A stretch of 64,000 nt of DNA from Chloroflexota bacterium (lineage in GTDB: Bacteria > Chloroflexota > Anaerolineae > B4-G1 > SLSP01). Each line of letters starts with the position of its first letter. Within the stretch, counting starts at the first letter, position 1. Position numbers and translations under genes: made by a program. Shown piece after piece: positions 8,491 through 18,739 of the stretch. The stretch spans positions 1 to 64,000 of the forward strand of contig JAIOAX010000008.1 in the NCBI GenBank assembly GCA_019873645.1, read 5' to 3'. The notes beneath the pieces were generated by a model, which did no database searches, was not told where the DNA came from, and saw only the letters and a list, made by a program, of their open reading frames with translations.

Positions 8491-11400
8491 TTGGAACTCT
8501 CAAAGCCCAAACCGCAATTGGCGTTGAATGTCTTCATTATCCTGGCGTTACTATCTCCGCTTGTCATCTCCCCGGCGACGTACCGCCCCGACATTGCCGC
8601 TGCCGCCACTTTGCCGGCGGCGCGCGCATCGCAGCCGCCGGCTGACCTGGCCGATACCCTGACCGATCTCTTCCGCACCTGGGTCACGCTGCCCAATTCT
8701 ACCGCCCGCGCCCGACTTGACACGCTGGGCGTCGTGGTTTTGGAGGAGACAGAAACCCGCGCGCTGATCCTCGCGGATGCAGAACAGCTAGAGACGCTGG
8801 CGCGGCTGCGCTTCCGCCCCGAGGCCACCGATGATGTGGGGATACTGGCGGCGCATCACGCCGAGACCGCGCCCGCATTGGCGCAAAGCCTGACCCCGCT
8901 GCTCGCGCAGGCCAGGGATGCCCGCGCGTTGAGCCTTGCGGACGACGGGCAAGCCGTGACCGCGCAGACCGCCACGTTGCAACGCGCCCAGACGGATCTG
9001 CGCGCCGCGTTGCAGGCGCTCACGGTCGAACAGCAGGCCGGAATTATGAGCCTGATCGCCGTAGACAGCGATGGCGACGGACTGACAGACACGCAAGAGG
9101 CGTGGTGGTGTACTGACTCCTTGAATATGGATTCTGATGGAGATGGCGTCAGCGACGCCGTTGAAGTGCAGACGGCTAAAGATTGGCTCAATAACTTACG
9201 CGCCAGCCCGCCAACCAGCGGCAAACCCTTCGCGGGATGGCCGCCGCAGATCTCCGGCTGCCGCGACGATGATATGGATTCCGTGCCCGACCTGGCCGAA
9301 CGATGGGAACTGGGCCTGAACATGAACCGCGAATCCACAGACCGGGACAAGTTCGATGACGGGCAGGAGTTGTTCGGCAATACCTACTGCCCTGGCAGCG
9401 GCGGTTACTGCGGTTACGGCGCACTCCCACGTAACGAAGACTGGGGTGTCATTTTTGCGGAGATGCCTACATGGGTGGAAGCACCTGGAAACCATCCGCT
9501 AGTAACTGCGTTCCCGATCCCGGAGATCGATGTGGTGGAATCTTCATTGCACGTGGAGACAGTAACCACGGTAACCACCGACCATACTATCTCTTCCGGC
9601 ACCGAGCGTTCATATAGCACAGCGAAGACAGAAGGAACTAGTACCAGTGTATCTCAGACAAAGACGTGGAATAACTGGGAGGAGGTTAGTGACGCGAGAA
9701 CTACACCAACGATTAACTCTCCTCAGAATACCAATTCAAGTAATACCTTGATCAATTACCAGTCAACTTCGGTGGTAGTACAACAACCAAAACCTAGCGC
9801 TTTGGGATTGGTGGATAGTCTTATCAGTCTTGTTGAGGCACCCGGGAAGGTATGGAATGCTGGGGTACAGATCGGCAATGGCATCAATGAAGCCATCTAT
9901 CTTACAGCGGCATACGGGGCTCCTTGGAATTGGAATGGACATTTGGATGAGTACGATGAAATGCAGGCTCGTGAACAGATTGCAAAATGCCAGAGTAGTC
10001 AGACCTGCCGGGATCCCGCAACCGGCCTTCTATTGTTGGATGGTGGCCCCTACGCTGTCAATCAACAAGCTTGTGGACAGCAGACTCAGAACTTCGCTAC
10101 GGGGAATTCTGGTGTTCGTACCGGCTTAACGGATGGCGGAGCTATATCTTATAGATATCAACCGATGCAGGTAAACCTCAATATGCCCCCGACACAAACT
10201 CATACTGAGACGAGAGGACAATCCTGGGGCGGTGCGGAGACCACAACCAATGAGCAGTATGAAGAGCACACCATCACCAACGGAGAGTCCTTCTCTAGTG
10301 GCGAATCCTGGGGTACCGCCACCGCTGTGGACTCCTCCCATGCCGCCGACCTGTGGTTCAACTACAAAGTCCGCAATAATGGTACCGAATATGCCCGCGA
10401 GATTGCCGATTTGACCTTCAACATCTACATCGGCAACGACCCTAATCCAGCCTATACCTACTTCGTCGGTCCCGACCTTGGCGGCGACGGCAAGTTTCAT
10501 AACTTCATGCCTGATGAGGAACATACCTATACTTCCCGGCGTATCCCGCTCACTCTGAACCAGATGGCGGCAGTCGACCTAGGTGGGCCGGTGCGTATTG
10601 AAGTGGAAGACTTCACCTATGGCATTGACGAACTCTTCTATCAGGATGCCGCCAATGCCAATCTGCTCATCGCTCTCGAAGACGGCATGGATGACGGCGA
10701 CGAAGCCATTGATACCTACCTCATCCCCACCTGGGACGAGGAAATGGTGATGGACGTGCTGGCGCGCTACTTCCCACACACCCTCGACGCTTATGGCAAT
10801 CTGATTGCTATTTGGACGCCCGAATATCGCGCGGACACGCCGGCGTGGTGCAACGAACCCCGCGTCATCGGCAGCGGCGCGCGGCGCGCAGTGTGGTGCA
10901 AGAAGGCGCTCTCCACGGCTGACTGGTGGAACATCTACACCAACGGGATGGGCGACGGCAGCGAGGGTTTCCAGAATACACTGGCTTCTCCCGGTTCGGT
11001 GGCGTTGTTCCGTTTCAACCAGGACTTCGATCTGGACGGCTATAGCGACCGCTCCGAACTACGCTTGGGGACCGATCCCGGCGATACCGCTTCTTATCCC
11101 CGGCCAGAGCTGCTGGCAGGCATCCACAGCATCCGCGTGGGTAACTACGTGACAGCGACGCTGTCGCTGCTCAACACAGGTCTGTACGACGCCTACGGCG
11201 TGGAAGCGATTATGATTGCCCCTAACGACACCATCAGCATCACCAACAATACCGTGGGTGGATCGGGACGGGTACGGGCGCAGCGCGAGGTCATTGTGGG
11301 CAGCCGTATTGTGCCGCAAACGCCGCTGCCAGCCCAATGGACGCAATCCGGGCACGCGCAGCCCACGGCCGGCGGCTATTACACCGGTCAACGCGACCGC

Positions 11401-14400
11401 GTCTACACTTTTACCGCACAGTGCAGCGATCCCGGCGGCTGCAACGTGAGCGCGGGAACATGGACCCTGGCCTGGAACGATGGCGCGGGCGCCAATGGAA
11501 CGCTCAACTTCGGCGCGGGATATGCCTCGCCCACCTTGCTGAGTGTGGGGGCCTACGGTCTCAAACTGGGCTTGTTGTCAGGGCGGGTGTTCAACGGTGA
11601 AGCCTTCACCGTTGAGGCGCGCACGCCACGTGATACTTTCCAATACGCGATCAACACCGAACCCTTCACCCCGCCGGTGATCGTGGTCTCCTACAACGAC
11701 CCGCAGGGCAACCATCGCTTCATCATCCCGCCGGCAGCGATGGCTTTGAGCAACCCCACTGCCAACCTGGCAACCTTCGCCGGGCAGATGCTTCAGGATC
11801 CAGGTGTGGAAATCGTAACAACGGAAGTTTTCACACCAGGACTCAATACCACAAACCTCGTCGTGAACAACCCTACGGGTGTGACCCTGACCAATGCCCA
11901 TCTCTTCCTGGAGTTCATCAACATCAGCGGGACAGTCGCCAGTGAAGTACCGGTGACGGTGACGTTGCCCGCCGGCCCTTCGGTGACATCGGTGACGTGG
12001 AATACAGAAGCCTTTTCCCCTACTTTCCAGACCGGTGAGGACTACATCGTGATGGCGTTCTGGACCGATTGGCAAGGCAACATCCTGGACACTGCTGCGC
12101 GCCCCTTGAGCAGTTTCCAGGTTGATCCCAAGCCGGCGCTGGCGACGGCAGCTGCCGATGCCACCTGGGACTTCGGTAATGCCGTTCAGGGGACAATACT
12201 CAAACGTGCATTTGATCTGGCGAACACCGGCTATCTGGATTTGCTGACCTTCGTGAATGCACCTACAGGCATTACCCTATCGCAACAAGGCAGCCGCAAC
12301 GTTGGGCCGGCAGATGTGACGGCGTATGAGATGACCCTGGAAACGATAAATTTGCCCCTCGGCCCTTACAGCGAAACCATCACCATCCGCAGTAGCGATC
12401 CGGCAATTCCAACGCAAACAGTCCTCGTGATGGGCAATATCGTAGCAGGCATACCCGACACACCAGTCGGTGAATTACAACGCCGCCTCGATGTATCGGT
12501 TCCACTGGCATCGGGCACTCAGGGACAGTGGATTGAGTTCACCCACACACTGGGACCTGATCCTCAAACGTTACATCCCGTGAAGGTCTATAGCCAGGAT
12601 TACAGCACACTCTGGGGTGTAGGCAAGTATGCTACGGTTTTTGGTAGTGGCACGGCTTCCTATGATATGTTTGGGGATGGACGAGATGGCGTGATGCCCA
12701 GTAGCGGAAATCTTGACAACGACAACGGTTTTGGTGCCGGCATTGTTAATAGCGGAAGTGCAGGATCAACCAGCATCAACATTACCGACGCATACGGTGT
12801 GTGGCGTGTCAATCCTGGAGACGTGGTTTTGATTCATCAAACGCAAGGCACTGGCTCAGGGTGCTGGGAGCTAAACAAAGCTGTGTCAGACTTTGGTGGT
12901 GGTACGGCCACTTATCAATTGCTACAACCGCTGAAATGCAACTATGCTTCTGGTGGCAGCAATCACGCTCAAATTATGCGTGTACCTCAATATACAGTTT
13001 GCCCGGTTAGTGGTACCGTAACCCCGTTGGCTCCATGGAATGGAACATGGGGCGGGATTTTCGCAGTGATGTGTTCTAGGAGTGCTAACATCAGCGGAGT
13101 TGTCGATGTAAGTGGTGGAAATGGGGCGAATGTTACATCGACATGTGTTACTACTGGTGGGGGGGGGGATGGCGGTGGATTCCGAGGCGGCAATGCCTTC
13201 AGGCAACATGGGAACATTGCTGACTGTGGCTGGGGAGAAGATTGGGCACCGGGTTACCAGGGAGAGGGGACCTCGGGAATAGGCTCGCGTTCAAGGTTCG
13301 CGAACAGCAATGGCGGCGGTGGAGGAAATGGCGGAATTGGCTATTCGGGAGCAGGCGGAGGCGGGGGGAATGGAACGCCTGGGGGCGATGGACAAAATAC
13401 ACCAGGATATGGGGGTATATCAGCAGGAAATGCCGATCTGACAAGTATGGTATTTGGTGGCGGTGGTGGCGGCGGGCAGAAAGGTTACTCATATCAAGCT
13501 GCCGGGGGAGGGGCTGGCGGTGGCATCATTGCTATGTTTGTAAGAGACTTGGTCGTGACAGGCGGTATCTGGGCTAAAGGGGGCAATGGCGGTAATTCGG
13601 GATCTTACGACAAAGCTGGCGGCGGTGGTGCGGGGGGCAGTGTATTGATCAGAGCAGCAACAGTCAACCTTATCGCTAATGGAGTAGATGCCTCTGGGGG
13701 TAGCGGTGGAATGGCTGGTGAGGGGAACGGCGGAAGTGGTGGTACTGGACGTGTCCGAATTGAGTATTGTGAAACCCTTGCTGGCACCACCGACCCGCCA
13801 GCCAGTGTACAGAGACTGAACTGCTATATCGCCGAGCAGATAGAAACCTCCCCTTACACCACCGGACGTCTGAATCTGCCAGAAACCTTCACCAACGGGC
13901 GCACCTACCAGGTGCAATATGGCCGAAAGCTCAACTGGAGCAGTGCAGCCAACCAGATTACGACTTTGCGTGTACCGCCTGGTCCCTTCACTTCGGTCAC
14001 GTTGCAGAGCCTGGTTAGCGATTTGCCCAGTAACGCCTGGTTCGCGCTTGATGTGGGCAACACCGGCAGCGATTCCTGGAACGGTACGGTGGGCAATGGC
14101 GGCGAGTACACCAGTCCCAATCTGGCGTCTTTTTTCAACGCCTACTGGGCCAGCCACGGCGCGCCCACCACAGGCACCCTGGACGTGCCCATTCGCGTTT
14201 ACCTGGATCGCGCTGGGCAGGTGTTGTTGACCAATCTGCAAGTCACCCCAACAGGCAGCAAAGTGCGCTACGCGCAGCTATCGGCGCAGACTTATATGAC
14301 TGTGACGCTCAATCTCAGCGTGGGGACGAGTGGCTCGGGCCCGCTCACCGTGGCAGCTGATGTCGGCGATGATGGCGTCGTAGAGTGGACTCACACGGTG

Positions 14401-17343
14401 GCTAATGCGGCCTACCCGGTTGCTTTGACGACTCGTAACCTGGCTGCGGCGTTCAACGCGTATCTTGCCGGGCGTGCGGGTGAGGTGGCCGTGCCGGTGC
14501 GTTTCTACGTGACACCATTTATTGCTGTGACCCTCAAGAACTTCAGCATCATACCCACTGCCCAACCTGATCTCAGCCTCACGGCGACCGACATCGCTTT
14601 TGGCGCGGCTGCGCCAACTGAAGGCGCAACAGTGCCCATCACCGTCACGCTGCACAACAACGGCGCGCTGGCGGCTGCCGGGCATACCGTCGCCTTCTAT
14701 GCTGCGGTTCCTGAATGGGGCGACTGGTACATCGGTTCGGCCTTCGTCCCCAACATCCCGGCCGGCGGCGCGGCGCAGGCTTCTATCCTCTGGGACATCC
14801 TGGGCTTCACCGGTACAACGTCCGTGCGTGTCGTCGCCGACCCCTACAACCGCCTGGCCGAAACGAACGAGGCCAACAACGCCGTCACGACCACACTCAC
14901 CATCCTCACCCGCCCCGACCTGACGCCGGCCTTCGCGTCGTTCTCCAATCCTGAGCCGGTGGCCGGAGAGACGGTCACAGTCGCGGTACAGGTGGCGAAC
15001 TACGGGCAGACGTCCGCCGGAACGTTCACGGTCAGCCTTTATAACGGCAATCCCGACGACGGCGCGCTGCTGCAAACCGTCCATCTGACCGCGCCCGGCG
15101 GCGGTGTGACTGTGGCGACCTTCGCCTGGACGCCGACCACGCCCGGCCCGTACCGGCTTTTTGCCCTGGTGGACAAAGAACGCGCGATCAACGAATCCAA
15201 TCGCAGTAACAACCTCGTGTGGCAGGAGATTTACGTTGGCTTCGCCGGACCGTTATTGTTGGATAGCGGCGGCGCAACCGACCCGGCCTATGCTCCCGAA
15301 GTGGGGTACGGCGTGTTGGACGAAGACCCCGCCGATGTTATCGGGACGTGTGGCGCAGCGTCGTACGAAAGTTACCGGCTGGACCCGGCCGGGCGGCTAG
15401 TCTATCGCTTCGATCACCTGCTGCCCGGACATTTCTACCACCTGGATGTGACGCTCTATGAGTGCGACGGGGCCGGCCGTCAGGAGAGTATCCGCGTCAA
15501 CGGCTACCGGGTGGCCGGACCCGTTGATCTCGGCGATGGACAGGTGCATCGGCTATCCTTGCTGCTTGATCCCGCGCTCTACAGCGGGCGCACCATCAGG
15601 GTTGAAATCGAGGCGGAAGGCGTGGATGGCGCGCTGGTCAATGAGGTCAACCTCTACGATGTAGACTATCGCTATGCCGACGCCGGAAGCCCGGCCGATC
15701 CGCAGTATCCAGGCGGGACAGTCGCCAATCTAGGCCGGCCGTATGGCTGGCTCGACGGCGTCGCCAGCACTGCCTGGGGCGTGTTGCCCTACCAGAGTGT
15801 GCGCGTCAATCAGACCGGCAACCTGCTGCGTTACCGCTTCGATGGATTGCGGCCTCAGAAGCGGTACAACGTCCATCTGACCTTCTGGCAACCTTCCGGC
15901 GCGGCGCGCATCCAGCGGGTGCAACTGGACGGCCTGGATACCGGCCTGACCGTCAATACCGGCGATTACCAGATACATCGCGAGACCCTTGCAATTCCAC
16001 CCACGGCTTACGCGGCTGACGGCAGTGTGATCATCGGTGTGTTGCGCATCAACGCAGCCAGCGGCGCGCTGATCAACGAAATCGCGTTGGAAGAAGAGAC
16101 CATCCCGCGCGCCAGTTGGTGCGCGGTGCAACAAACGCCCTACTTCACTGACGCTTATGGGGATGTGGCTATTCTCGACCAGAATGCGCCGGTTGGAACG
16201 GTCATCGAAGCGCGCAATCCTCGCGGCGAAACGGTGGGCTGCTTTGTGGTGAGTACGGCCGGACAATACGGCTTCATGCGCATCTACGGCGAAGACACTA
16301 CGGCCACGCCGCCCATTCCCGGAATGCGTGCAGGCGAGCTGGTCGCGTTCCGCGTCAACGGCGCGCCGGCAGTAGCGACGCCGCTTCTCTACTGGCAGGC
16401 GGATTACAGCACGCATCGGGTAGACCTCAACGCCGGCAGCATCGAAGGCCAACTCGTTCTGATGAATCCTGGTTGGAATCTGATCTCGTTCCGGCTCGAT
16501 CCGCCGGTCCCCACGGTGCGCCAGGTGTTGGATTCGGTGGATGGACGCTACGACCGCGTGCTGGGCGAGACGGGCGCTTATGCCCCGTCCATCCCTCCCG
16601 TATACAATACGTTGAAAGAGCTGCACCCTGGACGGGGATATTACGTGCGCGTCACCGGTACAACCGCGGCCACTGCCTTAATCGAAGGTTTGCCGGTACC
16701 GGTGACCACCCCCATCGCCCTGCACCCCGGCTGGAACTGGATCGGCTATTTGCCCCAAGTTGCCTTACCCATCACCGAGGCGTTGCAGTCCATCGCCGGG
16801 CAGTACCAGCGTGTGTTAAGTGTGGACAAAACCTTCGATCCCGCCTTGCCCGGCTACAGCACATTGCGCGTGATGGAACCAGGTCAGGGGTATCTGCTCT
16901 ATGCGAATCAGGCCATCACGTTGGTCTATCCAACAGGAAACGCCATTCTCAATGTCGCCACGCGAACGGAGACAAATGTAGGCTGCGTCGGTCTATCTCC
17001 TACGCCGCAGTTTACCCTGGTGTATGGGAAACTGCTTATCAACGAACGACCGGCGCCGGTTGGCAGTCGGGTGGAAGCGTTGACGCCGCGCGGCGACGTT
17101 GCCGGTTGCGTCGTTCTCGAAACGTCGGGAGATATCGGCTTTATGCATGTGTACGGCGAAGACGACGCCGGTTCACCCTCCATCGGCGGATTCCGTGAGG
17201 GCGAGGTATTGACATTCCGCGTGAACGGGATGCCGGTGGAGTTCACCCCATTGGTATGGCGCGATGATTGGTCTCCTCATTCTGTCTCGTTACAGGTCGA
17301 TTACATGCAGGTCTACCTGCCGATGATTATCCGTGAGCGATAG
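8491..17343 (+). CDS. Giant secreted multidomain protein with protective-antigen-like region, CARDB domains and Gly-rich region
   Basis: About 2,950 residues. TTG 8491 is preferred because AAAGGAG lies 7 bases upstream; GTG 8470 would add seven residues. A signal peptide (LNVFIILALLSPLVIS) is followed by a helical region. Residues ~190-300 hold Ca-binding Asp repeats (DSDGDGLTD, DSDGDGVSD, DDDMDSVPD). Residues ~335-740 resemble anthrax protective antigen / clostridial binary toxin B: HPLVTAFPIPEIDVVESS, a Ser/Thr-rich stretch, then HAADLWFNYKVRNNGTEY and IPLTLNQM. Further on are Ig-like regions, a Gly-rich region (~1530-1765), two CARDB domains (~2025-2250), two malectin-like units (~2254-2540), two PGWN-type modules, and two copies of a ~100-residue module also found at 17409. 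It ends in VYLPMIIRER. Role inferred: surface adhesin or exported toxin-like protein. AT-richer patches suggest mosaic origin. Confidence 0.85.
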   Translation: MELSKPKPQLALNVFIILALLSPLVISPATYRPDIAAAATLPAARASQPPADLADTLTDLFRTWVTLPNSTARARLDTLGVVVLEETETRALILADAEQLETLARLRFRPEATDDVGILAAHHAETAPALAQSLTPLLAQARDARALSLADDGQAVTAQTATLQRAQTDLRAALQALTVEQQAGIMSLIAVDSDGDGLTDTQEAWWCTDSLNMDSDGDGVSDAVEVQTAKDWLNNLRASPPTSGKPFAGWPPQISGCRDDDMDSVPDLAERWELGLNMNRESTDRDKFDDGQELFGNTYCPGSGGYCGYGALPRNEDWGVIFAEMPTWVEAPGNHPLVTAFPIPEIDVVESSLHVETVTTVTTDHTISSGTERSYSTAKTEGTSTSVSQTKTWNNWEEVSDARTTPTINSPQNTNSSNTLINYQSTSVVVQQPKPSALGLVDSLISLVEAPGKVWNAGVQIGNGINEAIYLTAAYGAPWNWNGHLDEYDEMQAREQIAKCQSSQTCRDPATGLLLLDGGPYAVNQQACGQQTQNFATGNSGVRTGLTDGGAISYRYQPMQVNLNMPPTQTHTETRGQSWGGAETTTNEQYEEHTITNGESFSSGESWGTATAVDSSHAADLWFNYKVRNNGTEYAREIADLTFNIYIGNDPNPAYTYFVGPDLGGDGKFHNFMPDEEHTYTSRRIPLTLNQMAAVDLGGPVRIEVEDFTYGIDELFYQDAANANLLIALEDGMDDGDEAIDTYLIPTWDEEMVMDVLARYFPHTLDAYGNLIAIWTPEYRADTPAWCNEPRVIGSGARRAVWCKKALSTADWWNIYTNGMGDGSEGFQNTLASPGSVALFRFNQDFDLDGYSDRSELRLGTDPGDTASYPRPELLAGIHSIRVGNYVTATLSLLNTGLYDAYGVEAIMIAPNDTISITNNTVGGSGRVRAQREVIVGSRIVPQTPLPAQWTQSGHAQPTAGGYYTGQRDRVYTFTAQCSDPGGCNVSAGTWTLAWNDGAGANGTLNFGAGYASPTLLSVGAYGLKLGLLSGRVFNGEAFTVEARTPRDTFQYAINTEPFTPPVIVVSYNDPQGNHRFIIPPAAMALSNPTANLATFAGQMLQDPGVEIVTTEVFTPGLNTTNLVVNNPTGVTLTNAHLFLEFINISGTVASEVPVTVTLPAGPSVTSVTWNTEAFSPTFQTGEDYIVMAFWTDWQGNILDTAARPLSSFQVDPKPALATAAADATWDFGNAVQGTILKRAFDLANTGYLDLLTFVNAPTGITLSQQGSRNVGPADVTAYEMTLETINLPLGPYSETITIRSSDPAIPTQTVLVMGNIVAGIPDTPVGELQRRLDVSVPLASGTQGQWIEFTHTLGPDPQTLHPVKVYSQDYSTLWGVGKYATVFGSGTASYDMFGDGRDGVMPSSGNLDNDNGFGAGIVNSGSAGSTSINITDAYGVWRVNPGDVVLIHQTQGTGSGCWELNKAVSDFGGGTATYQLLQPLKCNYASGGSNHAQIMRVPQYTVCPVSGTVTPLAPWNGTWGGIFAVMCSRSANISGVVDVSGGNGANVTSTCVTTGGGGDGGGFRGGNAFRQHGNIADCGWGEDWAPGYQGEGTSGIGSRSRFANSNGGGGGNGGIGYSGAGGGGGNGTPGGDGQNTPGYGGISAGNADLTSMVFGGGGGGGQKGYSYQAAGGGAGGGIIAMFVRDLVVTGGIWAKGGNGGNSGSYDKAGGGGAGGSVLIRAATVNLIANGVDASGGSGGMAGEGNGGSGGTGRVRIEYCETLAGTTDPPASVQRLNCYIAEQIETSPYTTGRLNLPETFTNGRTYQVQYGRKLNWSSAANQITTLRVPPGPFTSVTLQSLVSDLPSNAWFALDVGNTGSDSWNGTVGNGGEYTSPNLASFFNAYWASHGAPTTGTLDVPIRVYLDRAGQVLLTNLQVTPTGSKVRYAQLSAQTYMTVTLNLSVGTSGSGPLTVAADVGDDGVVEWTHTVANAAYPVALTTRNLAAAFNAYLAGRAGEVAVPVRFYVTPFIAVTLKNFSIIPTAQPDLSLTATDIAFGAAAPTEGATVPITVTLHNNGALAAAGHTVAFYAAVPEWGDWYIGSAFVPNIPAGGAAQASILWDILGFTGTTSVRVVADPYNRLAETNEANNAVTTTLTILTRPDLTPAFASFSNPEPVAGETVTVAVQVANYGQTSAGTFTVSLYNGNPDDGALLQTVHLTAPGGGVTVATFAWTPTTPGPYRLFALVDKERAINESNRSNNLVWQEIYVGFAGPLLLDSGGATDPAYAPEVGYGVLDEDPADVIGTCGAASYESYRLDPAGRLVYRFDHLLPGHFYHLDVTLYECDGAGRQESIRVNGYRVAGPVDLGDGQVHRLSLLLDPALYSGRTIRVEIEAEGVDGALVNEVNLYDVDYRYADAGSPADPQYPGGTVANLGRPYGWLDGVASTAWGVLPYQSVRVNQTGNLLRYRFDGLRPQKRYNVHLTFWQPSGAARIQRVQLDGLDTGLTVNTGDYQIHRETLAIPPTAYAADGSVIIGVLRINAASGALINEIALEEETIPRASWCAVQQTPYFTDAYGDVAILDQNAPVGTVIEARNPRGETVGCFVVSTAGQYGFMRIYGEDTTATPPIPGMRAGELVAFRVNGAPAVATPLLYWQADYSTHRVDLNAGSIEGQLVLMNPGWNLISFRLDPPVPTVRQVLDSVDGRYDRVLGETGAYAPSIPPVYNTLKELHPGRGYYVRVTGTTAATALIEGLPVPVTTPIALHPGWNWIGYLPQVALPITEALQSIAGQYQRVLSVDKTFDPALPGYSTLRVMEPGQGYLLYANQAITLVYPTGNAILNVATRTETNVGCVGLSPTPQFTLVYGKLLINERPAPVGSRVEALTPRGDVAGCVVLETSGDIGFMHVYGEDDAGSPSIGGFREGEVLTFRVNGMPVEFTPLVWRDDWSPHSVSLQVDYMQVYLPMIIRER

Positions 17344-17368
17344 TTGACAGAGCATTTTTATCTTTCTC

Positions 17369-17401
17369 TGTGAACTCTGTGTTCTCTGTGGCTATTTGCA
17401 G
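17369..17401 (+). repeat. 33-bp upstream repeat, copy 1
   Basis: Reads TGTGAACTCTGTG then TTCTCTGTGGCTATTTGCAG. It is identical to 31002-31034. Both copies end directly at the ribosome-binding site of the next gene (PKD protein here, a permease there). Confidence 0.85.
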
Positions 17402-17408
17402 GAGAGAT

Positions 17409-18641
17409 ATGAAACGACACAAAAGCTTGTTCGTGAGTCTGTTGATATTGACTGCGGTGTTGGGACTGCCGGGGCGACCTGCCGTGGCAGTCCCTCTTCC
17501 CTCACCGGAGAAACTGCGCACATCGAACGTTTGTCCGCCTGTGCAGAATACGCCCTTTTTCACCATCGCCTATGGGACAGTCACACTGAACGGGCAGAAC
17601 GCGCCTGTCGGGACTACCGTAGAGGCGCGCAGTCCTCGTGGAGATGTCACCGGTTGCTTTGAAGTGACCACCGCTGGGAATTATGGCATGATGTACATCT
17701 ACGGTGAAGATACAACGGTGACGCCGCCCATCCCCGGTATGCGCGCAGGGGAGACGGTGGCCTTTTATGTGGATGGTTCATCGGCTACAGCGACTCCCCC
17801 GCTCACCTGGGCCGACGACAAAAGCTGGCATCAAGTCGGTCTGGCGGCTGTGGGCGTGGCCGACGCCGAGTTTAGCGGGACGCCGCGTCAAGGCGTTGCC
17901 CCTCTGACGGTGAACTTTACCAACCTGTCCACCGGTGACTACACCACCTGCGCGTGGGTCTTCGGCGATGGCGGTGCGAGCGTCAGTTGCGGCAATCCCA
18001 GCCATACTTACACTAATCCCGGCGTCTACAACGTCTCGCTCACGGTAAGCGGGACCCTGGGCAGCAACATCGAAACGAAAATGGGATACATCGCCGTCTA
18101 CATGCCGGTCAACGCGCAGTTCAGCGCGACGCCTACCGTCGGCATCGCGCCATTGCCGGTCACATTCTCCAATCTCTCAACGGGCGACTATACCACGTGC
18201 GCGTGGACATTTGGCGACGGCGGCGCAAGTAACATCTGTTCACCCCCCGTGTACACCTACACTATCCCTGCCGCCTACACTGTCACCCTGACGGTCAGCG
18301 GGCCTGGCGGCAGCGATGTCGAAACCAAAACACATTACATCACCGTCCAGGCGCCTCCTGTCCCTGATTTCAGCGCTACACCAACGACCGGCGTAGCGCC
18401 GCTGTTGGTCACATTCACCAATCTTTCCACGGGAGATTTCAGCGGCAGTCTATGGGACTTTGGCGATGGCGCCACCAGCACAGCCCAGCATCCAACGCAT
18501 ACCTATACGATAACGGGCGTCTTCACGGTCTCGCTATCCATTCAGGGCGCGGCCGGCGTGTATACCAAAACACGGAGCAATTTTATCACGGTCAAAGAAA
18601 AGTTTGAGGTTTTTCTACCGCTGGTGATTCGGGAGAATTGA
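17409..18641 (+). CDS. Secreted PKD-repeat protein
   Basis: 410 residues from ATG 17409 with GGAG upstream. A signal peptide (LFVSLLILTAVLGLPGRPAVA) is followed by a ~105-residue module (NTPFFTIAYGTVTLNGQNA to HQVGLA) shared with the giant protein upstream. Three PKD domains follow (residues ~150-400), each with the FSATPTVGIAPLPVTF start and CAWTFGDGG or LWDFGDGA core. The protein ends in VFLPLVIREN. It should be exported and surface-exposed, with PKD domains commonly serving in adhesion or carbohydrate contact. It lies 65 bases after the giant gene and is probably a partner. A 98.6%-identical but broken copy lies at 25671-26741. Confidence 0.85.
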   Translation: MKRHKSLFVSLLILTAVLGLPGRPAVAVPLPSPEKLRTSNVCPPVQNTPFFTIAYGTVTLNGQNAPVGTTVEARSPRGDVTGCFEVTTAGNYGMMYIYGEDTTVTPPIPGMRAGETVAFYVDGSSATATPPLTWADDKSWHQVGLAAVGVADAEFSGTPRQGVAPLTVNFTNLSTGDYTTCAWVFGDGGASVSCGNPSHTYTNPGVYNVSLTVSGTLGSNIETKMGYIAVYMPVNAQFSATPTVGIAPLPVTFSNLSTGDYTTCAWTFGDGGASNICSPPVYTYTIPAAYTVTLTVSGPGGSDVETKTHYITVQAPPVPDFSATPTTGVAPLLVTFTNLSTGDFSGSLWDFGDGATSTAQHPTHTYTITGVFTVSLSIQGAAGVYTKTRSNFITVKEKFEVFLPLVIREN

Positions 18642-18739
18642 ACAAATTGCGCTGGAAAAACGCACCAGCTTCGTGCGGTACAGTGGCGCGCCCTTGCCTT
18701 GATGCGAATTGGGTTCATTTCAGAATGAAGGAGGACTCT

